Shown in pieces: positions 27,482-37,493 of a stretch of 64,000 nt of DNA; within the stretch, counting starts at the first letter, position 1, and each line of letters begins with the position of its first letter. The notes under the pieces were generated by a model that was not told the origin of the DNA, ran no database searches, and was given only the letters and a program-made list of their open reading frames with translations. The translations under genes and the position numbers were made by a program. Source of the DNA: Sphingopyxis solisilvae (GTDB taxonomy: Bacteria > Pseudomonadota > Alphaproteobacteria > Sphingomonadales > Sphingomonadaceae); NCBI RefSeq assembly GCF_015475875.1, contig NZ_JADKYM010000007.1, positions 62,001 to 126,000 on the forward strand. The letters run 5' to 3'.

Positions 27482-27566
27482 CGTCATTGCGAGGAGCCGA
27501 AGGCGACGCGGCAATCCAGCGCGCGCGTAAACCGCTCTGGATTGCTTCGCTGCGCTCGCAATGACG
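27482..27566. repeat. dispersed palindromic element, CGTCATTGCGAG family (copy 3)
   Basis: Starts CGTCATTGCGAGGAGC and ends GCTCGCAATGACG, like copies 1 and 2, with the central GCAATCCAG / CTGGATTGC arms. It separates the NfeD gene from a convergent GNAT gene and probably ends both transcripts. Confidence 0.9.
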
Positions 27567-27573
27567 ATATGGG

Positions 27574-28104
27574 TCACCCTCCGCGCGGCCGACTGTAAAT
27601 TTCAACCACATGCCCCAGTGCGTCGCTTTCCCCGATGCGCCGAAAACCCAGCTTGGCTGCCACCCGTTCCGACGCGTCATTGCCCGGATCGATGATGCAG
27701 CGCACTTCCGCCGCGTCGAGCTTCGCGTCGGCCCAGCCGAGCACGGCGGTCATCGCTTCGGTCGCATAGCCTGCACCCCAATGGTCGGCGTCAAACGCCC
27801 AGCCCACCTCGGGCAATCCTTCGAGTTCGGCGATGCCGCGCCCGAAATAGCTGAGGCCGCCCATACCGATCAGCTTGTCCGTGTCCTTGTCGGCGAACAC
27901 CCAATAGCCGAAGCCCATCACCGGCCACAGCCCCGCCGCGCTCAAAAACTTGCCCCAGCTGACGTCGGGCGCGCGCGGTTCGCCGCCGATGAAGCGCGTG
28001 ACCCGCGCGTCGGCCCACATCGCGATATGCGTGTCCTTGTCCGCCAGGCGACCGGGACGCAGGCGCAGGCGCGCCGTTTCGATGATCGGTGCAAGGGTCG
28101 GCAT
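27574..28104 (-). CDS. GNAT family N-acetyltransferase (RimJ/RimL type)
   Basis: A 176-residue acetyltransferase of the RimJ/RimL-like group (Acetyltransf_3). It begins IIETARLRLRPGRLADKDTH, has the acceptor-side WAFDADHWGAGYATEAMTAV acetyl-CoA loop, and ends CIIDPGNDASERVAAKLGFR. Members modify protein N-termini, antibiotics or small amines; the substrate is not evident. It is 31 bases downstream of the methyltransferase-like gene on the same strand. Confidence 0.9.
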   Translation of the reverse strand: MPTLAPIIETARLRLRPGRLADKDTHIAMWADARVTRFIGGEPRAPDVSWGKFLSAAGLWPVMGFGYWVFADKDTDKLIGMGGLSYFGRGIAELEGLPEVGWAFDADHWGAGYATEAMTAVLGWADAKLDAAEVRCIIDPGNDASERVAAKLGFRRIGESDALGHVVEIYSRPRGG

Positions 28105-28135
28105 GATGCGGATGTGCCGAAGCGCGCCCCGCGGG

Positions 28136-28696
28136 TCAATCGGGGATCAGGAAATGGTCGAACAGGTCGTGCAGCACTGCGGTGCCATCGACCCGCGCCT
28201 TCGTCCGCATCACCGCCAGCGTGTCGATGCACGCGAGCATATCGACATGCTTCAACACCACCCGGTAATAATCGCGCTCGGCAAAATCGTGGAACAGAAA
28301 GATGCAGTCGGGTTTGCAGTGGATGACCGACTGGAGCAGGCAGGCGACGCGGAACCGGCCGTCGATCAGCACCGCGTCGGGACTGCCGCTCATCCCCCGC
28401 CAGATTTGCGAATGATAGCGCGGCCAGTCGCGCAGCCGCTGTTCGTCGGCGGGATAACCCCATTCGCGGACCGGCCCGATGTCGATATGCACCGGCGTGA
28501 ACTCGACCGCCGCGGCCGCCATCGCGGTCTGCACCTCGGCGAGCCAGGCGGCGTCGCTGTCGACGCTGACGATCCGCCGCACCTGCCGCGCCGCCACCAG
28601 CGTGCTGCCGCCACAGCCAAACTCGAGCAGCGAACCCAGTCCCGCCAGCTGCAATTCCAGCTGGGTGGTTTCGGCCGTGGTCATATGTGGTCGCAT
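28136..28696 (-). CDS. class I SAM-dependent methyltransferase-like protein
   Basis: A 186-residue Rossmann-fold protein with a glycine motif LLEFGCGGSTLVAA near residue 21 and IVSVDSDAAWL as the acidic strand, followed by PDAVLIDGRFRVAC. This resembles O-methyltransferase-like proteins found beside glycan genes, but no motif fixes the substrate. The start at 28696 has a strong GGAGGGG ribosome site; the frame is open further to 28789 without homology. It likely forms a two-gene unit with the GNAT gene. Confidence 0.7.
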   Translation of the reverse strand: MRPHMTTAETTQLELQLAGLGSLLEFGCGGSTLVAARQVRRIVSVDSDAAWLAEVQTAMAAAAVEFTPVHIDIGPVREWGYPADEQRLRDWPRYHSQIWRGMSGSPDAVLIDGRFRVACLLQSVIHCKPDCIFLFHDFAERDYYRVVLKHVDMLACIDTLAVMRTKARVDGTAVLHDLFDHFLIPD

Positions 28697-28788
28697 GGTC
28701 CCCTCCACTGGAACGGGGATATGGGACGCGGGGCGCGGCGTCCAGCCCGCGCGGATCAAGCCGGGGGCAGCCGGGGGGCGCACTATCA

Positions 28789-28946
28789 TCCTCTCCCCTT
28801 GAGGGAGAGGATAGCGCAGCTTGCTCCGTCAGGAGCTAGCGAAGCTTGGCGAGGGGATGCGCCGTCAGCGGGGGCAAACCCCCCTCTCAACTGCGGCTAG
28901 GCAGCAAGCTGCCAAGCCTCCGTATCTCTCCCTCAAGGGGAGAGAC
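28789..28946. repeat. complex palindromic repeat (CCTCTCCCTT...AAGGGGAGAG)
   Basis: The ends are hairpins (CCTCTCCC-CTTGA-GGGAGAGG at the left, CTCTCCCTCAAGGGGAGAG at the right) and the middle has inverted pieces such as GCAGCTTGC and GAAGCTTGGCGA. It has the same general plan as the repeats at 19552 and 34370 but different sequence. It fills most of the 260-base gap between the methyltransferase-like and PF10118 genes; nothing else is visible there. Confidence 0.8.
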
Positions 28947-28956
28947 AAAGAAAAGA

Positions 28957-29847
28957 CTACGCCGCCGCGGCAACCCGCTCCGGCCCCGACGCATGCGCCG
29001 GCATCACCGCATCGGCATAATCGCTCTCGTAAAGCTTGATCAGCGCGCGGTCGTCATGGATCCACGGATGAAACCCTGGCATGAAATAGCTGAGCCACGG
29101 CAGAAAGCTTTTGCGCAATATCCCCGGATTGCCGACCAGATACCACCAGATGCGCGCGGTGACGCGCCAGCCGGTCAGCCCGTCCTGCTTCAGCAAATTC
29201 TTCATGCCCTTGATCCGCTTCGGCCAGAAGCGGCTCGTGACGAGCAGCATCATGATCGACTTGGCGCGCCAGCGTTTCCACCGGCTCCAGTCCTTCGTTG
29301 CGTGCAGCCACGTGTCGTACGCGACGCCCTTGTGCTCGATCTCCTCGACCGCGTGCCATTTCCACAAGCTGGCCCATTCGGGCTCGGCGCCGTCGTACAT
29401 ATGGCCGTCGCGCAGCATGATCGCCGCCATCATCGCGGTATAATGTTCCAGCGCGATCGTCGCCATCAGGTTGACGATCTGCGGCCGCGTCTTGATCAGG
29501 TCGAGCACCTCGTTGACGTCGGCCTCGAGCTCCGAAAGGTCGTAACCCGCCTCCGCCGCTTTCTTGTTGAACACGACATGCTCGCGGCTGTGGATCACCT
29601 CCTGCTGGGTGAACGCGCGGATTTCGCGCGCCAGCTTCTCCGGCACGCCGTCGCGGTGCGCCTTCACCGCCTCGATGAACATCGCCTCGCCGCGCGGAAA
29701 GGTCACCGACAGCGCGGTGTGGAACGTCGACGCGATCGGGTCGCCGTTCAACCACCAGCGACCCTGTTTGTCGTCGCGGCCAAAGCGCATGTCGCGCGGG
29801 GTGATCGACAGATCGGCGGGAGTCGGGGAGAGGGAAAGGCTGGACAT
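28957..29847 (-). CDS. PF10118 family predicted metal-dependent hydrolase
   Basis: A 296-residue alpha-helical protein of the PF10118 family. Conserved metal-ligand-like residues are spread as E...H pairs: REIRAFTQQEVIHSREHVVF, IALEHYTAMMAAIML and WHAVEEIEHKGVAYD, giving a ferritin-like or di-iron pattern rather than a classical hydrolase motif. Membrane contact is possible near residues 200-260. A TetR regulator is divergent with 58 bases between starts, a pairing common in sphingomonads. The reaction is unknown; lipid or xenobiotic metabolism is a guess. Confidence 0.85.
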   Translation of the reverse strand: MSSLSLSPTPADLSITPRDMRFGRDDKQGRWWLNGDPIASTFHTALSVTFPRGEAMFIEAVKAHRDGVPEKLAREIRAFTQQEVIHSREHVVFNKKAAEAGYDLSELEADVNEVLDLIKTRPQIVNLMATIALEHYTAMMAAIMLRDGHMYDGAEPEWASLWKWHAVEEIEHKGVAYDTWLHATKDWSRWKRWRAKSIMMLLVTSRFWPKRIKGMKNLLKQDGLTGWRVTARIWWYLVGNPGILRKSFLPWLSYFMPGFHPWIHDDRALIKLYESDYADAVMPAHASGPERVAAAA

Positions 29848-29892
29848 ATGGGCCTCACAGGCGGAAAGGGGCGATGGGGATGAAAACTAGGG

Positions 29893-29915
29893 TTTACTTA
29901 CATATATGTCAATAG
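29893..29915. promoter_or_regulatory. candidate TetR autoregulatory operator over the start codon
   Basis: The near-dyad TTACATATATGTCA (29898-29911) spans the TetR start codon. Over 23 bases the site matches 11265-11287 upstream of the Coq4-like gene at 18 positions. It lies between the divergent PF10118 and TetR genes, so a bound repressor could block both. Binding is inferred. Confidence 0.6.
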
Positions 29916-30505
29916 TGAAGAAGCGCCTGAGCCCGGAAGAAAGCCGGTCGGCCGCGCTGCATGCGGCGCGCGAGATTTTGATCGAAACCGGCCCGGCGGC
30001 GGTGACATTGAAGGCAGTGGCGGCGCGCATCGATCGCACCCACGCCAATCTGCTCCATCATTTCGGCAGCGCCGCGGGGCTGCAAAAGGCGCTTGCCGCT
30101 TATCTCGCCGAAACCGTCTGCGCGACGATCGGCGCCAAGATGGCCGAATCGCCGCCGGGCGAGCGCAATGTGCGCGAGATTGTCGATCTGGCCTTCGACG
30201 CGTTCAACAGCGGCGGCGCGGGCGCATTGGCGACGTGGATGGCGGCGACGGGGAACGAAGACGCGCTCGACCCGATCGTCGCCGCGATCCACAAGCTGAT
30301 CGACGGCATGGCCCCCGACGCGCATGAAAAGCGGCTGATGCACGAAGACACGCTGGCGCTGGTGCTGATGGCGCTCGGCGATGCGCAGCTCGGCGGACCG
30401 ATGGCCGAAGCGCTCGACCTGCCGCGCGACACCGGCCGCGTCCTTGCGACCGAGCTGATCAGCGGCCGCATCGCGAAATTCTGGGCCGAACCGAACGCCC
30501 GATAA
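29906..30505 (+). CDS. TetR family transcriptional regulator
   Basis: A 199-residue regulator with an N-terminal TetR helix-turn-helix (AAREILIETGPAAVTLKAVA, then RTHANLLHHFGSAAGLQKAL) and a helical ligand domain. It is divergent from the PF10118 gene. The ATG at 29906 sits inside the predicted operator and has no good ribosome site, so the mRNA may be leaderless; a GTG at 29915 is the alternative start. A terminator hairpin follows directly. A second close match to its operator lies upstream of the Coq4-like gene, so a small regulon is likely. Confidence 0.9.
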   Translation: MSIVKKRLSPEESRSAALHAAREILIETGPAAVTLKAVAARIDRTHANLLHHFGSAAGLQKALAAYLAETVCATIGAKMAESPPGERNVREIVDLAFDAFNSGGAGALATWMAATGNEDALDPIVAAIHKLIDGMAPDAHEKRLMHEDTLALVLMALGDAQLGGPMAEALDLPRDTGRVLATELISGRIAKFWAEPNAR

Positions 30506-30538
30506 AAACGGCGGCTCCGCATATCGGAACCGCCGTTT
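30506..30538 (+). terminator. Rho-independent terminator after the TetR gene
   Basis: AACGGCGGCTCCG and CGGAACCGCCGTT form a strong stem (one bulge) with a CATAT loop, then TTTCC. It begins 1-2 bases after the TetR stop, and in the other direction could also end the convergent PA2169-type gene. Confidence 0.8.
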
Positions 30539-30569
30539 CCATGCTTCTCCGGGAGGGCGGGAGAAGGCC

Positions 30570-31025
30570 TTAGCTGGCGTTCAGCTGATGTTTGAGCGCC
30601 GACATCTGGTCATGGCCGTCGCGGACCGAAGCGTAGCTGGTCTGGATCAGTTGCTGGACCGCGAGGTCCAGATCGCCGTCCTTCAGCGCGCTTTCAAACT
30701 TCGCCTTGATATGGTCCTCGCCGCGCTCGACCTCGGCGATCACCGCCGAATCGTCGCGGTCGCCGGTCAACGCGTCGCGCAGCCCCAGAAACGCGCGGTG
30801 CGCCGATGCCAGCACCGTGCCGTCGTCTTCGGGGTTGCCCCCAAGTTCGCGCACTTTGGTCTGGAACGCGGTCACGATGCTCTGCCGCTCGTTGGCACGG
30901 TTCAGGAAAATCTCGCGAAACCGTGCCGCGTTCGCCTCTTCGGCCGCCTTGCGATAGCCATCGACGCTGTCGAGCGTCGTTGCGATCAGCGAATTGAGCG
31001 TGCTGACATTCTTGTTGTCAAACAT
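30570..31025 (-). CDS. PA2169 family four-helix-bundle protein (DUF2383)
   Basis: A 151-residue helical protein with the DUF2383 pattern LNSLIATTLDSVDGYRKAAE, ANERQSIVTAFQTKVRELGG and a final helix ending DGHDQMSALKHQL. The fold is ferritin-like, but its function is unestablished; homologues often appear in stress regulons. It is a single gene, convergent with the TetR gene and divergent from obgE. Confidence 0.9.
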   Translation of the reverse strand: MFDNKNVSTLNSLIATTLDSVDGYRKAAEEANAARFREIFLNRANERQSIVTAFQTKVRELGGNPEDDGTVLASAHRAFLGLRDALTGDRDDSAVIAEVERGEDHIKAKFESALKDGDLDLAVQQLIQTSYASVRDGHDQMSALKHQLNAS

Positions 31026-31235
31026 TTGAAATCCTTTCGGGAAAACAGCGAGCAGGCGTTATGCGCTGCCTTGTTCACCCAACGGGCACCAGCCCGCAAA
31101 GTTGCGTCGGCTTGGCGCTTGGCAAGTGCTTTTCATCGAACGCGGCGGCGGCGCATCACAAAACTGGCCATTTCGGCGCGCGGCGACTAAGGGGGGCGCA
31201 ACCCGATCCCGTCACTCATGCCGGGCGCCGTCGCC

Positions 31236-32372
<1,137 letters not shown>

Positions 32373-32421
32373 GAACGAACCCGCCGCTGGGGAATTTCGT
32401 GCGGAACAACAAGGATTTCGC

Positions 32422-33219
32422 ATGACCCGACACGCTCCCCTCGCCGCGCTTTGCTTCGCCGCCGCCACCGCGCTCGCCAGCCCCGCCTACGCCCAGAATG
32501 ACGGTGCCAGCAGCGAAAAACGCACCCGCTTCATTTTGGGGCCTCAACTGTCGCCGTCTTGGCCGGGATCGAAGGATTTGTCGGTCGGTCCCTATATCGA
32601 CGTCTCGCGCGAGCGGGCCGGCACCGAATTCACCTTCGAAGCCGCCGACGAAAGCTTTGGGGGGCCGCTGATCCAGACGGGAGACTTTGCGTTCGGACCG
32701 TCGCTGGGGTTTATCGGCAAACGCACCGCCGCCGACATCGGCGCCGACCTCCCCAAAGTGGGCTTTTCGTTCGAGGTCGGCGGGTTCGCGCAGGTCAACC
32801 TGACCCCGGCGTTGCGCGTCCGCGTCGAAGGCCGCAAGGCGGTCAGCGGCCACAAGGGCTGGACGGGCGAAGTCAGCGCCGACTATGTCGCGCGCCAGGG
32901 CGACGACTGGCTGTTCTCGATCGGCCCGCGCGTCACGCTGGGCGACGCCAAGTACAAGAACGCCTATTTCGGCGTGACCCCCGCCGCCGCCGCGACCTCC
33001 GGCCTTGCCACCTATGACGTCGATGGCGGCATCCAGTCGGTCGGTGTGACCGCCGGCTATCACCGGATGCTCGGACGCGATTGGGGCATCGCGGTTTACG
33101 GCCGCTACGACCGGCTGGTCGGCGACGCCGCCGACTCGCCGATCACCCGCCAACTCGGCAGCCGCAGCCAGCCGTCGGTGGGGGTTGCGTTGAGTTATAC
33201 TTTCGGGGGTGGGCGCTGA
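32422..33219 (+). CDS. MipA/OmpV family outer membrane protein
   Basis: A 265-residue outer-membrane beta-barrel. A signal peptide (residues 1-24, cut at AYAQ) precedes amphipathic strands typical of MipA/OmpV: FILGPQLSPSWPGSKDLSVG, PYIDVSRERAGTEFTFEA and SYTFGGGR at the C-terminus. In E. coli MipA scaffolds murein enzymes; most homologues are uncharacterised. It lies 49 bases after obgE and 46 bases before proB on the same strand, so co-transcription is possible. Confidence 0.9.
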   Translation: MTRHAPLAALCFAAATALASPAYAQNDGASSEKRTRFILGPQLSPSWPGSKDLSVGPYIDVSRERAGTEFTFEAADESFGGPLIQTGDFAFGPSLGFIGKRTAADIGADLPKVGFSFEVGGFAQVNLTPALRVRVEGRKAVSGHKGWTGEVSADYVARQGDDWLFSIGPRVTLGDAKYKNAYFGVTPAAAATSGLATYDVDGGIQSVGVTAGYHRMLGRDWGIAVYGRYDRLVGDAADSPITRQLGSRSQPSVGVALSYTFGGGR

Positions 33220-33265
33220 CGTAATAGCATTGGCGCAGGCGGCGCCGCGCGCTATCGGCGGCGGC

Positions 33266-34369
33266 ATGTTGTTCGCGCCCCCCACCTGCCCCCGGCTGAT
33301 CGTCAAAATCGGGTCGGCGTTGCTCGTCGATCCCGCGGGCGCGGTGCGGCGCGACTGGCTGGGCGGAATCGCTACCGACATTGCCGAGCGGACGCGCGCG
33401 GGGCAGCAGGTTGCGGTTGTGTCGTCGGGGGCGATCGCGCTCGGCGCGCGGCGACTGGGCCTCGCGAAGGGCGGGCGCGGGACGCTGGAGGATGCGCAGG
33501 CGGCGGCCGCTACCGGCCAGATTGCGCTGTCGCAGGTGTGGGCCGAGGTACTGGGCGCCGAAGGACTGACTGCGGCGCAGATGCTCGTGACGCTTGACGA
33601 TCTGGAAGACCGGCGGCGCTATCTGAATGCCGCGGCGACGCTCGACCGGCTGCTCAGCCTGGGCGTGGTGCCGATCATCAACGAGAATGACAGCGTTGCG
33701 ACCGAGGAAATTCGTTTTGGCGACAACGACCGCCTCGCGGCGCGCGTCGCACAGGCAGCAGGCGCGGGCGGCGTCGTGTTGCTGTCCGACATCGACGGGC
33801 TGTACGATCGCAATCCGGCGCTGCCCGGTGCCAGCCATATCGCGCAAGTCGAGCGCATCGACGCCAGCATCGAGGCGATGGCCGATACCGGATCGGCGTC
33901 GGGCATGGGATCGGGCGGCATGGTGTCAAAGATCGCCGCGGCGCGCATCGCCAATGCCGCGGGCGCGCACCTCGCCATCGCCTCGGGGCGGATCGACCGG
34001 CCGCTATCGACCGCGGCACGGCACAGCCTGTTCGTCGCCGAAAAGGGCGCCAGCGCGCGCAAGGCGTGGCTCGCGGGCGGGCTGACCGCGAAAGGGCGAC
34101 TGTTGATCGACGACGGCGCGGCGCGGGCGCTGCGTGGCGGCGCCAGCCTGCTCGCCGCGGGAGTCACCGGCGTGACGGGCAGCTTTGCCCGCGGCGACGT
34201 GCTGGACATCGTCGGCCCCGACGGGACGGTGATCGCGCGTGGCCTGTCCGAATATCCCGCTACCGATGCCGCGGCGATCACCGGCCTTGGCCGCGACGCG
34301 CAAGAGGCGGCGCTCGGCTATGCGCCAAGAAGTGCCATGGTCCACCGCGACCATATGGTGCTCTTATGA
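33266..34369 (+). CDS. proB: glutamate 5-kinase
   Basis: ProB phosphorylates glutamate in the first step of proline synthesis. The 367-residue protein has the kinase domain (RLIVKIGSALLVD, VVSSGAIALGARRLG, VVPIINENDSVATEE, GSGGMVSKIAAA) and a C-terminal PUA domain (from about residue 275, AKGRLLIDDGAARALRGG). I chose the ATG at 33266 as the family start; the frame is open back to 33209. The downstream repeat starts one base after its stop. proA is not in this window. Confidence 0.95.
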   Translation: MLFAPPTCPRLIVKIGSALLVDPAGAVRRDWLGGIATDIAERTRAGQQVAVVSSGAIALGARRLGLAKGGRGTLEDAQAAAATGQIALSQVWAEVLGAEGLTAAQMLVTLDDLEDRRRYLNAAATLDRLLSLGVVPIINENDSVATEEIRFGDNDRLAARVAQAAGAGGVVLLSDIDGLYDRNPALPGASHIAQVERIDASIEAMADTGSASGMGSGGMVSKIAAARIANAAGAHLAIASGRIDRPLSTAARHSLFVAEKGASARKAWLAGGLTAKGRLLIDDGAARALRGGASLLAAGVTGVTGSFARGDVLDIVGPDGTVIARGLSEYPATDAAAITGLGRDAQEAALGYAPRSAMVHRDHMVLL

Positions 34370-34507
34370 TCCTCCCCATTCATGGGGAGGTGGCAGACGC
34401 CCCGCGGCTGACGGAGGGCGGGTGCGTCCTTCAGCAACGTGGCGAAACACCGCCAACCCCCTCCACCACCGCTTCGCGGCGGTCCCCTTCCCCACAAGTG
34501 GGGAGGA
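34370..34507. repeat. dispersed palindromic repeat, GGGGAGGTGGCA family (copy 2)
   Basis: Left hairpin TCCTCCCC-ATTCAT-GGGGAGG and a right CCCCACAAGTGGGGAGGA; between them CTGACGGAGG and the inverted CCCCCTCCACCACCGC as in copy 1 (19552-19686). It starts directly after the proB stop. Its right end GGAGG lies five bases before the ATG of the next gene and probably serves as that gene's ribosome site. Confidence 0.85.
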
Positions 34508-34511
34508 TTTT

Positions 34512-35429
34512 ATGAGCGCCGTGCTGGCCGTGACCGGCGCGACCGGCTTCGTCGGCGGCGCGACGATGCGGCAGGCGATCGACGCCGGCTGGCACGTCCG
34601 CGCCCTCACCCGCCGTCCGCAACCCGATCGTGATGGCGTCACCTGGATTGCGGGCGCGCTCGACCGCCCCGATGCTATCGCCGAAATGGTGGCGGGCAGC
34701 GATGTCGTGATGCACATTGCCGGGGTGGTCAACGTCCCGACCCGCGCGGCGTTCGAGGCGGGCAATGCCACAGCGACCGCCAACGTCATCGATGCGGCAC
34801 GCAACGCCGGGGTGACGCGTTTCGTCCATGTCTCGTCGCTCGCGGCGCGCGAGCCCGGCCTGTCCCACTATGGCTGGTCGAAAGAGCGCGCCGAGGCCGC
34901 GGTGACCGCCAGCGGGCTCGACTGGACGATCGTCCGCCCCCCCGCGGTGTTCGGTCCCGGCGACACCGAAATGCTCGACCTGTTCCGCATGGCGCGGCGC
35001 GGCATCGCGCTGTTGCCGCCGCGTGGCCGCATGTCGGCGATCTATGTCGATGATCTGGCGCGCCTGCTCGTCGCGCTGGCCGCTGACCGCACCGCAGGCA
35101 TCGGCGCGATCTACGAACCCGACGATGGCAAGCCGAACGGCTGGTCGCACCGCGGCTTTGCCCAGGCGATCGGGCGCGCGGTGGGACGCGGTCAGCTCTC
35201 GACCTTTGCCATTCCAGGCGTCGTGCTCAGGGCCGGGGGCCGCATGGACAAATTCCTTCGCCGCAGCCGCGCCAAACTGACCCCCGACCGCGCGCGCTAC
35301 ATCGCCCATCCCGACTGGGTGGCGACCGCGGGCGCGCATCCCCCCGCAGCGCTATGGCGCCCCGAACGCGAAACCGACGACGCGCTCGCCGAAACGGTGC
35401 GTTGGTATCGCCGCGAAGGCTGGCTGTGA
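34512..35429 (+). CDS. NAD-dependent epimerase/dehydratase family (extended SDR) protein
   Basis: A 305-residue Rossmann-fold protein. It has the NAD motif VTGATGFVGGATM at residues 7-19, VMHIAGVVNVPTRA, and a YGWSK active-site segment (Tyr and Lys of the YxxxK motif), with FGPG for substrate positioning. Substrate is unclear; relatives act on nucleotide sugars, flavonoid-like compounds or complex I assembly. The ATG at 34512 is set by the GGAGG ribosome site supplied by the repeat end. Confidence 0.87.
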   Translation: MSAVLAVTGATGFVGGATMRQAIDAGWHVRALTRRPQPDRDGVTWIAGALDRPDAIAEMVAGSDVVMHIAGVVNVPTRAAFEAGNATATANVIDAARNAGVTRFVHVSSLAAREPGLSHYGWSKERAEAAVTASGLDWTIVRPPAVFGPGDTEMLDLFRMARRGIALLPPRGRMSAIYVDDLARLLVALAADRTAGIGAIYEPDDGKPNGWSHRGFAQAIGRAVGRGQLSTFAIPGVVLRAGGRMDKFLRRSRAKLTPDRARYIAHPDWVATAGAHPPAALWRPERETDDALAETVRWYRREGWL

Positions 35430-35507
35430 TGTCGCCGATAGGGTGCTATTGCCTGCCGGTCGAAGCGTGCATTGCCAACGGCAGGCCGCAGCCTTAGGTT
35501 CGCGCCC

Positions 35508-37490
35508 ATGACCGACACCACCGCCAACACCCCGAACGATCCCGCCGGCCCTTGGGCCATTCCCGTACGCCGCCCGCTGCCCGGCGACGACAAGGCGAAA
35601 TCGACGACCAGCTTTCCGCGCAAGGTCTGGAAACTGCTGGTTGCCATCAAGGACGCGCTCGCGCTGATCTTTCTACTGCTGTTTTTCGTTGTCCTGTTCG
35701 GGCTGCTCGCGGGACGCCCCAATGCCGGGCTGCCGGTCAGCAAGGGCGCTTTGTTGATCGAGCTCGACGGCATCGTCAGCGAACAGCCGGCAGAGGTCGA
35801 TACGTTCGCCGCGCTGTCGGGCGGCAATCAGCTCCGCGAAATCCGCACCCGCGATGTCGTCCACGCACTGGAAACCGCTGCCGACGACAAGCGCGTGACG
35901 TCGGTGGTGCTCGACCTCGACCGTTTTCTGGGCGGCGGTCAGGTCTCGCTGGCCGACATCGGCGATGCGATCGACAAGGTGCGCGCGAAAAAGAAACCGG
36001 TGCTGGCCTTTGCCACCGCCTATACCACCGACAGCTACCAGATTGCATCGCATGCCAGCGAAATCTGGGCCGACAGCATCGGCGGCGTCGCCATCGCCGG
36101 TCCCGGCGGATCGCGACTCTATTACAAGGGGTTGATGGACCGCCTTGGCATCACCGCAAACATCTATCGCGTCGGCACGTTCAAGAGCGCAGTCGAACCC
36201 TTTCTCCGCAACGACCAGTCGCCCGAAGCGAAGGAAGCCAGCCTCGCCTATGCCAGCGTGCTGTGGGACAATTGGCTGACCGACGTCAAAAAGGCGCGTC
36301 CGAAAGCAAAGATCGACGCCTATATCACCGACACCGCAGGCGCGGTCCAGGCGGCCGGGAACGACTTGTCGAAAGCCTCGCTCGACGCAGGTCTCGTAGA
36401 CAAGCTGGGCAGCCGCATGGCGTTCAACACCCGCGTTGCCGAAATCAGCGGCGCCGGCGACAGCAGCAGGCCGTGGGAGTATAATGCAATCCCGCTGGAC
36501 AATTGGGTCGCCGCCAACCCGCTCAAGACCAAGGGCAGCGCGATCGCGGTCGTCCCTGTCGTCGGCGAGATCGTCGATGGCGAAGCGCCGACCGGTACCG
36601 CGGGCGGCGCCACCATCGCCCAGCATATATTGGACGCGGCATCGAACAGCAGCACCAAGGCGATTGTCCTGCGCGTCGATTCGCCCGGCGGGTCGGTGCT
36701 CGCGTCCGAAGAAATCCGGCAGGCGTTGCTGGCCGCAAAGGCGAAAAAGCTGCCTGTGGTCGTATCGATGGCCAATGTCGCGGCGTCGGGCGGTTACTGG
36801 ATCTCGACCCCTGCCGACCGCATCTTTGCCGAGCCCGACACGATCACCGGTTCGATCGGAGTGTTCGGCATTCTGCCGAGCTTTGAGCAGGCGCTGGCAA
36901 AGATCGGGGTCAATGCCGACGGCATTGCCACGACGCCGCTGTCGGGCCAACCCGACGTGTTCGGCGGGGTGAACGAGGAATTCAACGCGTTGGCGCAGGC
37001 GAGCGTGGAAGACATTTATGCCCGTTTTACCGGGCTGGTCGCCAAAAGCCGCAAACAGCCGATCGAAAAGGTTCGCGAAATTGCCGAAGGGCGCGTCTGG
37101 GCCGGTGGCACCGCGCGCCAGCTGGGCCTGGTCGACCAGTTCGGCGGCCTGTCCGAGGCGCTGGCAGAGGCGGCGAAACTCGCCAAGGTGGACGGCGAAT
37201 TCCACGCCAAATATTATGAGGAAGAGCCAAGCGCGTTTGCCAAGATGCTCGCCAGCTGGGGCCAAAGCGAGGAAGAGGTCGCCGCCGCGCCGCGCGGCTG
37301 GTTCGGCATCGCGGCGATGAACCGCCAGCTGACCGAACGGCGGCTGGTACAGGATATGGCGCTGCTGACCCGCTCGGGTTCGGTGCAGGCCGCGTGCCTC
37401 GACTGCCGCGGCTATCTGCCCGCCGTGCCGCGGACGCGTGCGGCCGAGGCAAAGGGGTTGCTGGCAACGGCGGCGATGCTGCTCCGCTGA
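35508..37490 (+). CDS. sppA: signal peptide peptidase SppA, 67K type
   Basis: SppA degrades signal peptides left in the inner membrane. The 660-residue protein is the long type with two S49 domains and one N-terminal membrane segment (about residues 55-75). The catalytic lysine lies in GTFKSAVEP (about K226) and the serine in NVAASGGYWIST (about S427), matching the E. coli Lys/Ser dyad. The start at 35508 is preferred to an ATG at 35472. It is monocistronic, with a strong hairpin after the stop. Confidence 0.93.
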   Translation: MTDTTANTPNDPAGPWAIPVRRPLPGDDKAKSTTSFPRKVWKLLVAIKDALALIFLLLFFVVLFGLLAGRPNAGLPVSKGALLIELDGIVSEQPAEVDTFAALSGGNQLREIRTRDVVHALETAADDKRVTSVVLDLDRFLGGGQVSLADIGDAIDKVRAKKKPVLAFATAYTTDSYQIASHASEIWADSIGGVAIAGPGGSRLYYKGLMDRLGITANIYRVGTFKSAVEPFLRNDQSPEAKEASLAYASVLWDNWLTDVKKARPKAKIDAYITDTAGAVQAAGNDLSKASLDAGLVDKLGSRMAFNTRVAEISGAGDSSRPWEYNAIPLDNWVAANPLKTKGSAIAVVPVVGEIVDGEAPTGTAGGATIAQHILDAASNSSTKAIVLRVDSPGGSVLASEEIRQALLAAKAKKLPVVVSMANVAASGGYWISTPADRIFAEPDTITGSIGVFGILPSFEQALAKIGVNADGIATTPLSGQPDVFGGVNEEFNALAQASVEDIYARFTGLVAKSRKQPIEKVREIAEGRVWAGGTARQLGLVDQFGGLSEALAEAAKLAKVDGEFHAKYYEEEPSAFAKMLASWGQSEEEVAAAPRGWFGIAAMNRQLTERRLVQDMALLTRSGSVQAACLDCRGYLPAVPRTRAAEAKGLLATAAMLLR

Positions 37491-37493
37491 TTG

